A stretch of 64,000 nucleotides of DNA from Deltaproteobacteria bacterium (GCA_016218815.1 JACRCX010000025.1:124001-188000); one strand, 5' to 3'; positions 8,552 through 17,362 are shown, numbered from the stretch's first letter. Notes: generated by a model from the letters alone, not told the origin. Numbers and translations are program-made.

Positions 8552-8901
8552 CCGGGGCGTGGGCGCCTGGGGTTCACAAGTTCTGCGGTTGGTGCTTTGC
8601 TCCGCGGCATCGGGCATGGGACGCGGTGAGCGGAGCAGCAGGGGGTGCGAGAGGGCCGTTCATCGTGGGGCAGGCCGGTTGGACGTATGGGCCTCGAGCC
8701 CGCTGTCGTATCTGGCCACCCCGCCGACCCACCCGGTTGAGCCACGAGCTCGAATAGGTAGTTGTCGTTCGGCCCATCGTGCTGACGGGGTCGGTTCCCG
8801 GTCGCGAAGACCAACGACCCCGCCGGGCGCCGCATGGTGCGGAGCCCGCCCGTGGCGATCCTCGGGTGGCACAGTCCCCCTCGCACCCTGGAGGTGATCG
8901 T
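8552..8901. other. non-coding left part of IS110 element; candidate bridge-RNA region
   Basis: There are 350 bases without a credible gene between the GNAT stop and the IS110 start codon. In IS110-group elements, the non-coding segment just upstream of the recombinase encodes a structured bridge RNA (known for the IS621/IS110 family), and this length fits. Short complementary segments are visible by eye, but I could not fold it and cannot place the RNA ends or the element's left boundary. Treat as a location to test, not a demonstrated ncRNA. Confidence 0.35.
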
Positions 8902-10194
8902 ATGCCATTCGTCGGACTGGATGTCCACAGGCGGGAGGTCGAAGCCGCGATCGTCGGCGAGGACGGTGGCCTCCAGCTCCGGTCGCGCTTCCCGGCGACG
9001 CGCGAGGCGGTGCAGGAGTTCGCGGCGAACTTCCTGCACGCGACCGACCACGTGGCGCTGGAGGCGACGACCAACACCTGGGGCGTGGTCGACCTGCTGC
9101 ACCCGCACGTGGCGGAGGTGGTGGTCTCCAACGCGCTGCGGACCAAGGCGATCGCGCAGGCCAAGATCAAGACCGACCGCGTGGACGCCCTGGTTCTCGC
9201 GCAGCTCCTCCGTTGCGACTACCTGCCGCGCGTCTGGGAGCCGGACGAGAAGACGCGCCGCATGCGTCGGCTCACCAGCCGCCGCGCATCGCTCGTCGCC
9301 GACCGCACCGGGATCAAGAACCGCATCCACTCCGTGCTGCACCAGCGCTTGATCCCGGCGCCCGAGGTCGACCTGTTCAGCGCCAAGGGCAGGACCTGGC
9401 TGCGTGGGCTCGCTCTGGACGAGCAGGGGCGGCAGGCGGTGGACAGCGATCTGCGGCTGCTCGACGCCACCGAGACCGAGATGGCGGAGCTGAACGGCAT
9501 TCTTGCGCGCGCCGGCTACGAGGAGCCGCGCGTGCGGCTGCTCATGACGCTCCCCGGCATCGACCTTGCCGTGGCGCAGGCGATCGTCGCGGCGCTCGGT
9601 GATGTCTCCCGCTTCCCCAGCGGCGACCACGCCGCCGCGTACCTCGGGATCGTTCCGCGCACCCACCAGTCCGGCGACCACTGCTACCACGGGCCGATCA
9701 CCAAGCAGGGCAAGGGGCACGTGCGGTGGCTGGTCGTCCAGGCCGCGCAACACCTGGCCACGCACCCCGGACCGCTCGGCGTCTTCTTCCGCCGCGTGGC
9801 CAAGCGCAAGAACCGCAACGTCGCCGTGGTCGCCGCCGCCCGCAAGCTGGTCGTCATCGCCTGGCACATGCTGCGCAGTAACGAGCCCTATCGGTATGCG
9901 GTGCCAAAGCTCACCGAGGGCAAGCTCGCGCGCCTTCGCGTGGCCGCGACCGGCAAGCGCCGGCAGGGCGGAGTGCCCAAGGGCAGCGCACGACCGGCCA
10001 GCTACGGCACCGGCAACCCGACGCGCGGCATCCGCTCGCTCGACCAGGCGTATGAGGCCGAGGAGCTGCCGCCGCGGGAGCCGCTGGCCGCCGGCGAGGA
10101 GGCGATGCTCGCCGCGGCGGGCGTCATCGAGTTCGTGCGCAGCCTCGCCCAGCCGAAGCGGGAGCCGAAGCGCCGGAAGGCGGCGGCGGAGTGA
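8902..10194 (+). CDS. IS110-family transposase (DEDD recombinase)
   Basis: The product has 430 residues. The RuvC-like N-terminal domain has the four acidic residues expected of the family: D7 (FVGLDVHRREV), E54 (VALEATTNTW), and D92 and D95 (KIKTDRVDALVLAQLL). The C-terminal Transposase_20 domain has a helix-hairpin-helix (LMTLPGIDLAVAQAIVAALGDVSRF) and the serine-bearing loop HQSGDHCYHGPITKQGKGHVRWL. The start ATG has GGAGGTGATCGT upstream. The gene appears intact. A lysine/arginine-rich tail ends the protein. The element has no visible terminal inverted repeats, as expected for IS110. Confidence 0.93.
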   Translation: MPFVGLDVHRREVEAAIVGEDGGLQLRSRFPATREAVQEFAANFLHATDHVALEATTNTWGVVDLLHPHVAEVVVSNALRTKAIAQAKIKTDRVDALVLAQLLRCDYLPRVWEPDEKTRRMRRLTSRRASLVADRTGIKNRIHSVLHQRLIPAPEVDLFSAKGRTWLRGLALDEQGRQAVDSDLRLLDATETEMAELNGILARAGYEEPRVRLLMTLPGIDLAVAQAIVAALGDVSRFPSGDHAAAYLGIVPRTHQSGDHCYHGPITKQGKGHVRWLVVQAAQHLATHPGPLGVFFRRVAKRKNRNVAVVAAARKLVVIAWHMLRSNEPYRYAVPKLTEGKLARLRVAATGKRRQGGVPKGSARPASYGTGNPTRGIRSLDQAYEAEELPPREPLAAGEEAMLAAAGVIEFVRSLAQPKREPKRRKAAAE

Positions 10195-10570
10195 GCCCAT
10201 GACCGGACGGCCGTCGGGCAGCTCGTTCGCACTCGGCGACACCGACCTCCGGCGTTCGGGGCCGAGCTGCGCTCGCCGGCCCAGCAACGAACCCGACGGA
10301 CTCCGGGCGTCCATCGGCGCGCACGACGGCCAAGCCCGCCCGCAGGGGGACGGCCCGGGGCGGGCTCCTGGGGGCCCGCTCTTCCCGGGCCGTCCCTCAG
10401 CGCGCGCTCGCTGGACGCCGCTCCGTCCTCGGCCGATACAGCAGCGATTTGCCGCTCTTCTGCTCGATGGGGAGGTGCTGATTTCAGTTGACCCGGTCAT
10501 AGGTACGTCGCCGAGCGGTACGCTGAGTGCCTGGAGGGCTCTCCCCGACAAGCCGTCCTCCCAGGCGAAC
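10195..10570. repeat. non-coding region with a strong stem-loop (10348-10395)
   Basis: There are 376 bases without a gene between the IS110 transposase stop and the stop of the minus-strand lipoprotein gene. A perfect 12-bp inverted repeat (GGACGGCCCGGG at 10348-10359, CCCGGGCCGTCC at 10384-10395) contains a nested 6-bp stem (GCGGGC/GCCCGC) with an 8-base loop. No U-tract follows in either direction, so it is not a canonical intrinsic terminator. It may be the structured right end of the IS110 element or a terminator for the convergent transcripts. The exact IS110 right end is not visible. Confidence 0.55.
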
Positions 10571-10987
10571 CTACTCGACCGAGAACTGGCAGCCGTCGAG
10601 GACGGGCCGCCCCTGCTGCGCCCGAAAGTACCCCCGGACCGTGACCGCCTGTCCCAGGTGCAGCACGTTCACGTGCTCCATTTCACCGTCCGCGAAGTAG
10701 CAGGCGACGCCGCCCTCGAGGACCACCCTGTACTGCCCGACGAGGTCCTTGCCGATCTCCGCGACCGCGCCCGTCACCTCCAGCACCTTGCCGCGGAACT
10801 CGACGTCTGCTGCGTAACGGTCGTCCTCGAACTCCCGGCCGAATTCGGAGGCGGACATGGTCCTCGCCGGCGCCTCCGACGAGGTCCTTTCCGCCGCCTC
10901 CTCTTGACCGCGACGACACCCGCAGCCGGTTGCCGCGAGTACGGTGAGCAGACTCAGGACCGAAACAGCCTCGACCATCGTCTTCAT
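10571..10987 (-). CDS. lipoprotein with tRNA_anti-like (OB-fold) domain
   Basis: The product has 138 residues from MKTMVEAVSVLSLLTVLAATGCGC, a signal peptide with cysteines just after the hydrophobic core. The ATG at 10987 has GGAGG at good spacing, better than the in-frame ATG at 10999. The mature part has the OB-fold pattern of the tRNA_anti-like family: SASEFGREFEDDRYAADVEFRGKVLEVTG, then a strand pair and HLGQAVTVRGYF. These domains occur in envelope and stress-associated lipoproteins, and the ligand is unknown. It is the last gene of the lipid-transport-like operon. Confidence 0.78.
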   Translation of the reverse strand: MKTMVEAVSVLSLLTVLAATGCGCRRGQEEAAERTSSEAPARTMSASEFGREFEDDRYAADVEFRGKVLEVTGAVAEIGKDLVGQYRVVLEGGVACYFADGEMEHVNVLHLGQAVTVRGYFRAQQGRPVLDGCQFSVE

Positions 10988-11154
10988 AAATGCCTCCATT
11001 CCAACCGACCATCGCCCCCGAACGGCGCGGCTTCCTCCCGACGGGCACCATCGAGGCGGTGCTCTGTCACGTCGAGCCCAACCGCCTTCACGTCCTTTCG
11101 CCTGGCTGGCGGCGGGGCACGCGGAATTCGCACCCTCAACGCATCCGCCGCAGG

Positions 11155-11742
11155 TCACCGCACCGCGTGGCACACCTCGTTCAGCACCGGGTCGAGCAGC
11201 TCGCGGAATACGTGGTACGAACCCGCGACCATGCCGACCCCGGCGGCGACTCCACCGGCGCCCTTCAGCTGGCCGAGCTTCGCCAACGCCTGGCTCAGCG
11301 CGGCGCTGCCGCTCACTCCCCTCGCCGCCAAGGCCGGCAGGCCGTGCTGGAGCACTATGTACAGGAACGCCGCACCGACGGCCGTGCCGGTCGCCACCTT
11401 GATGGCCCGGCACGGGTCCTCCTCGACCCAAGCCTGCGCGGCGTCGAAAGCGTCGGACGCGACGTCGTAGACCCATACGCCGCCATCCTCTGCACGCGCG
11501 CCGACCCACGAGATACCGCTGTTCGTGGCGTCCCACACCGCTGACCCCACGTCGGACGCGAGGGTGCCCACGCTGCCGACGCCGTCGGCGGACATCTTGT
11601 AGACGTAGTCGCCGCCGGCTCCGGCGCGCCGACCGACCTCGACGGCACCGCCGCGCGTCCACTCCCAGGCCGCCGAGACCTTCTTGCACGATCCCGCCGC
11701 AGCGGCCAGCAGCAGGGCCACCAGGACCGTCAGGATTCGCAT
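11155..11742 (-). CDS. lipoprotein/membrane protein of unknown function
   Basis: The product has 195 residues starting MRILTVLVALLLAAAAGSCKK, a lipoprotein signal with lipobox AGSC. The ATG at 11742 has AGGAGGTGG upstream. A glycine/tryptophan-containing mature region is followed by a hydrophobic segment (VATGTAVGAAFLYIVLQHGLPALAA) and a glycine-rich segment (LGQLKGAGGVAAGVGMVAGSYHVF). It may associate with the inner leaflet or act as an amphipathic scaffold. It lies directly downstream of the ABC transporter gene in the same operon. Confidence 0.65.
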   Translation of the reverse strand: MRILTVLVALLLAAAAGSCKKVSAAWEWTRGGAVEVGRRAGAGGDYVYKMSADGVGSVGTLASDVGSAVWDATNSGISWVGARAEDGGVWVYDVASDAFDAAQAWVEEDPCRAIKVATGTAVGAAFLYIVLQHGLPALAARGVSGSAALSQALAKLGQLKGAGGVAAGVGMVAGSYHVFRELLDPVLNEVCHAVR

Positions 11743-11785
11743 CGTCCACCTCCTGGCCGACTCATGCCTCCCGGCTGGTGGTCGC

Positions 11786-13411
11786 CTACCCGCCGGGGAA
11801 TTCGCCAAACGCGAACGCGGCGTGGATCACCAGGACCCACAGCGTCGCGCCGATGATGGCGCTTGCGATGGTGCGGTTGACGTCCCGCACGGATTCCTTC
11901 GGCACCGCCGCAAGATGGTAGGCGATGGCGCCGGTGCCGAGCGTCGAGATCCAGCACTTCGCCAACACCATCCCGGTCCCGATCCACCAGGTGTGGCCGG
12001 GCATGCGCAGGAACTGGTGGTACGCGCGGTCGAACGCGTAGAGCGAGGTCTCGGGGTAGATGGCGGAGAACACCATGGCCGAGGTCCACTTCGCGGCCAG
12101 CACCGCCACCAACACGAGCAGCGGCGTGATGACGACGAACCCCAAGAGGACGTTCGTGAGAAGGTACGCCTCCGGCGCGGCCCCCATCGAGCGCAGCGCA
12201 TCGAGCTGGTGGGAGTGGGACCGCGTGGCCACGTCGGCGGTGATGGCGGCGCTGCTGCGCGCCGCGACCAGGATCATGACCAGGAGAGGCACGAGGATCC
12301 GGAACTGCGAGAACCCGAGACCCGCCACGAGGTCATCGCGGATGAGCGGCTCGGTGTACTCCTTGAACGGCATGTTCTCGAGCGAGAACCAGGTGGTCAC
12401 GGCGCCGATGATCGCGGCGGTGACGGCGACGTACGCAAAGGCGCCCACGGAACCCAGAAGGAACGAGTAGTCCCGCAGATGCCGTAGCCCCCAACGGCTG
12501 GACCGCCACCTCGCGAAACCGAAGAGGCTCGGGACGATCAGGAGGAAGTTGAGGAGCCACTGGCCCGAGGCGTCCACGGCGGCCAACAGCCGCGCGACGG
12601 GCGGGCGCTTGGGCGGAGCAGTCGGTGCGGGCTCCTGGCTGGGAGCTTCGTGCTTGGCGCCGACGCGCTGGGCGAGGTCCGCGGGCGTCGTCTCGCGGAG
12701 CTTCCGTTCGGAAGGTACCAACTCGTACGCTTTGTCGGCGATGCCGGCCAAGTTCGGGTAGTCGTGGGTCACGACGATGACGGCGCGCTCGTGCTTCTTG
12801 GCCGCGTCGCGGATGAGGCCCGCGACCGCCGACGCCGCCTCGGGATCCAGGCCGCTCGTCGGCTCGTCAAAGAGCAGCACGGGCGGGTCGTAGGCTAGGG
12901 CCCTCGCAACGGCAATGCGCTGCTTCTGGCCGCCGGAGAGTCGCGCGACCGGGACGTCGCCGGGAACCCCGAGCTCGGTGAGCAACTCGTTCCGCCGTGC
13001 CAGTCGCTTGTCGGGGTCCACGTCGAATCGGTGGTGCTCGGCGCCGAAGTCGACGTTGGTCGCACCGTCGTAGTCGTCGAACAGCGCGAAGTCCTGGAAC
13101 ACGATGCCGACGCGCTTCTCGCGACCGGGGCCGTTGCGCTCGACGCCGTCCACCACCACCTTCCCCGTCGCCGACACCCCCGGCCCGCCCTCGTCGGCGA
13201 GTCCGGCGATGGCGCGCAGGAGCGCCGTCTTCCCCGAGCCGCTTCGGCCGATGATGAGCACGACTTCGCCTCGCCGGGCTTCGAGCGACAGACCTTCGAC
13301 CAGCGCCTTGTCGCCAGCCCGCACCGTGAGGTCGCTGATGGCGAGAACCGGTTCGACACCGCTCGGTGGCGGGACGGGATCCGCTCCGCTGTCCTTGGAT
13401 TCCTCCGTCAT
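11786..13411 (-). CDS. ABC transporter: MlaF-type ATPase fused to MlaE-type permease
   Basis: The product has 541 residues. The N-terminal nucleotide-binding domain has Walker A GRSGSGKT (about 55-62), signature RLSGGQKQR, Walker B VLLFDEPTSGLDPE and the H-loop VTHD. After a proline-rich linker (about 255-280) comes a permease domain of five or more hydrophobic helices, with MlaE features such as FRILVPLLVMILVAARSSAAITADVATRSHSHQ followed by LDALRSMGAAPEAYLL. In Gram-negative bacteria MlaF and MlaE are separate proteins of an inner-membrane phospholipid transporter; here they form one chain. Its ATG overlaps the stop of the upstream MCE-like gene. Likely inner-membrane, ATP-driven lipid trafficking. 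Confidence 0.85.
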   Translation of the reverse strand: MTEESKDSGADPVPPPSGVEPVLAISDLTVRAGDKALVEGLSLEARRGEVVLIIGRSGSGKTALLRAIAGLADEGGPGVSATGKVVVDGVERNGPGREKRVGIVFQDFALFDDYDGATNVDFGAEHHRFDVDPDKRLARRNELLTELGVPGDVPVARLSGGQKQRIAVARALAYDPPVLLFDEPTSGLDPEAASAVAGLIRDAAKKHERAVIVVTHDYPNLAGIADKAYELVPSERKLRETTPADLAQRVGAKHEAPSQEPAPTAPPKRPPVARLLAAVDASGQWLLNFLLIVPSLFGFARWRSSRWGLRHLRDYSFLLGSVGAFAYVAVTAAIIGAVTTWFSLENMPFKEYTEPLIRDDLVAGLGFSQFRILVPLLVMILVAARSSAAITADVATRSHSHQLDALRSMGAAPEAYLLTNVLLGFVVITPLLVLVAVLAAKWTSAMVFSAIYPETSLYAFDRAYHQFLRMPGHTWWIGTGMVLAKCWISTLGTGAIAYHLAAVPKESVRDVNRTIASAIIGATLWVLVIHAAFAFGEFPGG

Positions 13412-14820
13412 GGCAGCGCCTCACCCGCCGAGACGCCCAGCGGTTCTTCCCAGATCTCGCGTCGCGTTCCGGAGTAGAGCAGCACCTGCGGGTGCATACC
13501 GGAGGCCATAGGAGGCCCGTCGCCGAGGCGGATGCCGATCCAACACGCACCGCGTTCCAGCACCCTCATGCGCACGAGCTGCGCGACGGCGGGATGGAGG
13601 GCGTCGCCGGACTCATCCAGAATCGCGAGGCGACCCATCCGGACGACGAGAGGACCGGCGTCCTCGGCCAAGTCGTAGAGCGCGCGACGAAGCCGCTGAT
13701 CTTCGACGAGGCGTTCGAACCGCTCGCGGATCTTGGGGTTCTCCTGAACGAGCTGGACCAGCGCGTCCTTCATCATGTCGGCGATACAGGGGTCACCGAG
13801 CAGGTCCACGACAAGGCTGGCGCGCACCGCCGCCTTCACCGTCGGATCGTCGACAAGTTCGTCGACCACCGCCATGAGGAGAGCCAGCGCCCGTCTCTTC
13901 GCGATAGGCTCGCCGGTTCGCAGGACCTTGTCGAGAGCCGCCTTCGCCGCCTCGGTGATCGGGGACAAGACGGTCTCCTCGACGTCACTCCATCCCGGCA
14001 AGCTCGGCGGCCAACTGAACACGCTCCCTACCACGTCCCCTATCTTGCCCTTCAGGCCGTCATAGGAGGCCGAAGCGGCGCCGCCGAACACGTCACGCCA
14101 GTCGAGCGCCGCCCAGGTCTCGCGGGCGACATCCCCGAAGAACGCCGGCAACCGCTGGGATACCTTGGGCCACAGCGTGCCGCTGAGGATCGGCAACCAT
14201 CGCTGCTTCCCGCGCTCAGCCAAGTCCTCACCGAACTCCTGGAGTTCGGGCGCCTTGTTGGCGAGGAACTCGGGCACCCGCGATTGCGCGTCGTCGAGGA
14301 CCCCGCGGCTGAGTTCCGTGAACAGCGGACCCAGGGTGGTCCTCAACCAGTTGCTGCGGTTGTTCCAGAACGCACCCAACTTGGCCATGGCCTCGGTCCG
14401 GCGCTTCTCGGACCAGACCTCGCTGAGGGTCCACTCCAGGGTGCCCCGCGCGTCGTACAGCGTGAACGTCGTGCCCGCAGGGAACGAAGCGGGGAGGCCA
14501 GCGTCAGGGTACAGCTCGACCCTGATCGTCTTCGCACCGACCGAGTCGTCGAGCGCCACGACTTCGCCGGCGGGTTCGAGGCTGCCGGCTCGGTCGAGGA
14601 ACACGAGGGTACCGGCTTCAAGCCCGGGAACGGCCCGCGGCACGTCCATCGCGACCGATCGCTTGGACGAGAACAGGAAGGACGTGGTACGCCGAACGGG
14701 TCCACCGCCCGTCGCGGCAGCTCCGGTCCCGACGAGCACCAACAGCGCCACCACGGCAGCGACGAGCCACAAGGCAACGCCGCAGGCACGCACCGCGATC
14801 TTCGGCCAATTCGTCGGCAT
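13408..14820 (-). CDS. membrane-anchored MCE-like protein, putative partner of the MlaFE fusion
   Basis: The product has 470 residues. One N-terminal transmembrane helix (ACGVALWLVAAVVALLVLVGTGAAA) is followed by a beta-rich stretch, MDVPRAVPGLEAGTLVFLD through AGEVVALDD and IRVELYPDAGL. This follows the MCE-domain rhythm (GL..G..V...G..vG.V..i....v.v.l). A long helical C-terminus follows. MCE proteins bind the MlaFE complex and shuttle lipid; the assignment is inferred from pattern plus position (4-base overlap with the transporter gene). An alternative is an unrelated single-pass scaffold. A GGGGGAGG precedes the ATG. Confidence 0.6.
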   Translation of the reverse strand: MPTNWPKIAVRACGVALWLVAAVVALLVLVGTGAAATGGGPVRRTTSFLFSSKRSVAMDVPRAVPGLEAGTLVFLDRAGSLEPAGEVVALDDSVGAKTIRVELYPDAGLPASFPAGTTFTLYDARGTLEWTLSEVWSEKRRTEAMAKLGAFWNNRSNWLRTTLGPLFTELSRGVLDDAQSRVPEFLANKAPELQEFGEDLAERGKQRWLPILSGTLWPKVSQRLPAFFGDVARETWAALDWRDVFGGAASASYDGLKGKIGDVVGSVFSWPPSLPGWSDVEETVLSPITEAAKAALDKVLRTGEPIAKRRALALLMAVVDELVDDPTVKAAVRASLVVDLLGDPCIADMMKDALVQLVQENPKIRERFERLVEDQRLRRALYDLAEDAGPLVVRMGRLAILDESGDALHPAVAQLVRMRVLERGACWIGIRLGDGPPMASGMHPQVLLYSGTRREIWEEPLGVSAGEALP

Positions 14821-14850
14821 GGGCGGCCTCCCCCGTCCCGCCCAAGAAGA

Positions 14851-14954
14851 AAAGGGCGGAACAGACCCTGCACGGACCAGGCGATCTGCCCGCCCTTCCG
14901 GTCAGACGGCGGTAGCTACCCGCCGCAGCGCCGGCTACGGATGGTCCGTGCAGG
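14851..14954 (-). promoter_or_regulatory. candidate transcription attenuator/riboregulator upstream of the MCE/MlaFE operon
   Basis: Read on the minus strand, an 8-bp stem AAGGGCGG (14897-14890) pairs with CCGCCCTT (14859-14852), is helped by CAGA/TCTG just inside, and is followed by TTTTCTTCTT, which gives an intrinsic terminator in the 5' leader of the operon. Within its loop lies TGGTCCGTGCAGG (14879-14867), perfectly complementary over 13 bases to CCTGCACGGACCA (14954-14942) upstream. The upstream strand could therefore capture the loop and oppose the terminator, or form a pseudoknot. The upstream strand coincides with the end of a short leader ORF. The mechanism is inferred. Confidence 0.55.
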
Positions 14955-14970
14955 TTTTCGAGGTCTTCAT
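14935..14970 (-). CDS. possible 11-residue leader peptide
   Basis: An ATG at 14970 preceded by GGAGGG opens an 11-codon ORF, MKTSKTCTDHP, ending in TAG at 14935. Its last codons lie on the 13-base segment that is complementary to the terminator loop 62 bases downstream, so ribosome position could control refolding. The peptide has three Thr and two Lys among 11 residues, not a strong run of any one regulatory amino acid. It may be chance. Confidence 0.35.
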   Translation of the reverse strand: MKTSKTCTDHP

Positions 14971-15240
14971 CGTCCCTCCGCCGTCGCGGGTAGCGAATCC
15001 GCCAAGCCCGGGGATCCGAGCAGGCGAGGGAACGCCGTCGACCTCGGCGAGATGATGGGCGAGCCGACCGACGACGTCAAGCGCTGCCAAGCGCCCGTCG
15101 TCGAGCCCCGCCCACCCCCATGCCGGTCGATCCTGCCCGCGACGACCGTCGTCGTTCGGGCGAACGGCGGGCCCGCCTCGGGTCTGTTCGACGCGACCTT
15201 CCTCGGCTATGGATCGGTTCCGCTCCGGGGAGGAGCGTGC
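14971..15240. other. intergenic promoter region
   Basis: This is the remainder of the 420-base gap between the MCE-like gene and the SEC-C gene. It must hold the minus-strand promoter for the attenuated leader and the plus-strand promoter for the gene at 15241. I see no convincing -35/-10 pairs and no coding frame beyond shadows. Confidence 0.4.
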
Positions 15241-16293
15241 ATGGTGCCCAAGGCGTCACCGGGAACCCGCAGACCACGCCGACCCGTGGCCTCGTCGCCA
15301 GCGACTCCGACGCCCGGTTCCGCCCGCGGCCACCCCGACGTGGCGGCTCGCAGCACCAGCGACGGGGCACTGGTCGTCCGCACGACGCCGTCGGCATCGC
15401 GCCAGCTGGCCGAACGTGGCCCCCTCGTCTTCTGGCGCGACGGCGTCGATGGCCTGCGCCAGGGTCTCGCCTGCGTCGTCGAGACCTGCAAGAACCCCGA
15501 GTGCACCTGCCGCGACGCGCTCATCCATGCCATCGAGATCGACGAGTTCACCGTCACCGTCGAGGCGGCTGACCATGACACCGCTCTTCGGACCACCCGC
15601 GCCGGCATGACCGACCCACCGACGGGCAGGACGGTCGCCCGGCTGAACATCGACTCCGGCGAGGTCGTGCCCGATCCCAAGCGCCCCGATGATGCGCTGG
15701 TCGCCTGGATCCGGGAGGAGGCCGACGGCGAACTCCTGGATCTGCTCCAGCGCCGATGGCTTCGCGGCAAGAACCGCGACCCGGAGGAGATGGAGACGGA
15801 CATCGGGCCCGAGGACTGGGCGCCGGGCGAGAAGCTGATCTACGGCTTGGCGTTTCCCAACGACCGCGACGACCTCTTCGCCATCGACGACCGCCTTCTG
15901 CTCGCGTGCGAGTTCTTCTGCGTCGACCCGACGTGCGACTGCGGCGAGGTGGAGATCCTCTTCGAGGAGTACGAGCCCTGCCCCATGCGCAAGCGACCCC
16001 GAACCGTCGCGTGGGTCCAGGTCCGCATCGCCGACGGCAAGGGCGTCGTCGAGCCGGAGACGCCGGCGGATCGCGATGTCGCGAGCCGGCTCTGGGTGGC
16101 GTACCGCGTCCGCCACCGGGTCGTGGATCGCCTGACGGAACGGCAACGACGAATGCAGGACGTCGGCAGGGTGCTTCTCGCCAGGCTGCACGCGACCGGG
16201 CCGCCGCCGGCTACGCCCGCGCCGCTGGTCGGCCGCAACGATCCCTGCCCGTGCGGGTCGGGGAAGAAGTTCAAGCGATGCCATGGGGAATGA
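15241..16293 (+). CDS. SEC-C motif protein
   Basis: The product has 350 residues from an ATG with GGGGAGGAG upstream; the very long open frame to the left is a shadow of the minus-strand operon. The N-terminal 60 residues are low-complexity. The body contains cysteine groups CKNPECTCRDALIHAIEI and CEFFCVDPTCDCGEVEI, which look metal-binding, then an arginine-rich helix. The C-terminus is a textbook SEC-C zinc motif ([19 protein letters not shown]). SEC-C modules bind zinc and often tether proteins to ribosome- or chaperone-related partners. Its last 42 coding bases before the final variable residues are identical to those of the next gene. Confidence 0.8.
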   Translation: MVPKASPGTRRPRRPVASSPATPTPGSARGHPDVAARSTSDGALVVRTTPSASRQLAERGPLVFWRDGVDGLRQGLACVVETCKNPECTCRDALIHAIEIDEFTVTVEAADHDTALRTTRAGMTDPPTGRTVARLNIDSGEVVPDPKRPDDALVAWIREEADGELLDLLQRRWLRGKNRDPEEMETDIGPEDWAPGEKLIYGLAFPNDRDDLFAIDDRLLLACEFFCVDPTCDCGEVEILFEEYEPCPMRKRPRTVAWVQVRIADGKGVVEPETPADRDVASRLWVAYRVRHRVVDRLTERQRRMQDVGRVLLARLHATGPPPATPAPLVGRNDPCPCGSGKKFKRCHGE

Positions 16294-16372
16294 CCGGCAC
16301 CTGCGACGACCGGTGCGGCGTCGCCGGCATGCGCCGGTGGCGCCGACCTGAGCTGGAACGAAGGATGCGACG

Positions 16373-17362
16373 ATGACCGCGCCAGACGTACGCTTGGCGG
16401 AGCCCTTCGACGGGATGACCGACGACGACCTGCTCCGCCTCCTCGAAACCGAAGAGGATCGGCTGCCCCGCGAAGCCGTGGACGAGTTCGTCGCGCGCGC
16501 CGACCGGATGATCGAGCCGCTCACCGCGATCTGCTGCAACGGCAAAGCCTGGCAAACCGACGGAAACGCGTTCTGGACTGCGGTGCACGCCACGTTCATC
16601 GTGGCGGCGATCGGCGGCGAGCGTTCCGTCCCCGGCCTCCTCGGCGCACTTCGCCACGGCCACGACCGCCATGTCGAGTGGGTGACCGAGGTGCTGCCGG
16701 CGATGTTCGGCGCCGTCGGTGCCCCCGCCGTCGAAGGGCTCATGCGCGTCGTCACCGACGAGAAGATGTCCGGCATGGCGCGCTGGTCGGCCGCTACCTG
16801 CCTCGGCGGCGTGGCCGCCCGGCACGACGAGCAACGCGATCGGGTGCTCGACTTCCTTCGTGACGTCACCGGCCACGGCGACGACTACGAGGTGCGCGGC
16901 GGCGCCGGAATGGTCCTGCTCGACTTCCGGCGTCCCGGCGACCGCGACACCCTGGAGCGCCTGGGCCAGCAGATGGATGAGGAGGAGGGGGGCCTCCGCA
17001 TGTTCGTGGCGTCCGACGTGGACCACTTGTACCAATCCGGCAAGGCCGAACTCGAGGTGTACCTCCAGGACTGGCTGTCGTTCTACGACGCCCACGAGAT
17101 CGCAGACCGGCAAGAGCGGTGGCAGAAGGCAGAGGTGGTCCGGGAAGCTGAGGATCGTCAACCGCGGGTGCGCGACGACAGCGGCCTGCTCTTGAAGGCG
17201 CCATTCTCGCCGGGCGTCCAGGCGCGAAACGGCGTCGGGCAGGACGCGGCCTTCTTCTCGCGATCCACGCCAGCGTCGCCGCCGGCGCCGAAGACCGGGC
17301 GCAACGATCCCTGCCCGTGCGGGTCGGGGAAGAAGTTCAAGAAGTGCCACGGCGCCAAGTAG
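16373..17362 (+). CDS. HEAT-like repeat protein with C-terminal SEC-C motif (DUF1186-like)
   Basis: The product has 329 residues. Residues 30-210 are helical and resemble HEAT-type repeats of DUF1186/SEC-C proteins: [27 protein letters not shown], then [26 protein letters not shown] and [17 protein letters not shown] linker leads to the SEC-C motif [21 protein letters not shown]. It is an adaptor-like cytoplasmic protein with no enzymatic residues evident. It follows the other SEC-C gene after 79 bases and probably shares its transcript. Confidence 0.8.
   Translation: MTAPDVRLAEPFDGMTDDDLLRLLETEEDRLPREAVDEFVARADRMIEPLTAICCNGKAWQTDGNAFWTAVHATFIVAAIGGERSVPGLLGALRHGHDRHVEWVTEVLPAMFGAVGAPAVEGLMRVVTDEKMSGMARWSAATCLGGVAARHDEQRDRVLDFLRDVTGHGDDYEVRGGAGMVLLDFRRPGDRDTLERLGQQMDEEEGGLRMFVASDVDHLYQSGKAELEVYLQDWLSFYDAHEIADRQERWQKAEVVREAEDRQPRVRDDSGLLLKAPFSPGVQARNGVGQDAAFFSRSTPASPPAPKTGRNDPCPCGSGKKFKKCHGAK

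Noticed and set aside
10348..10395. Stem-loop as an intrinsic terminator
   Set aside because: There is no U-tract on either strand after the stem.
14867..14954. The 13-bp inverted repeat as an integron attC site
   Set aside because: No integron integrase, no R''/L' box pattern and no cassette array. The U-tract and leader position fit an attenuator better.
13366..16293. 975-residue plus-strand ORF
   Set aside because: Its 5' 1.8 kb is antisense to the MCE-like gene and its leader. The real start is at 15241.
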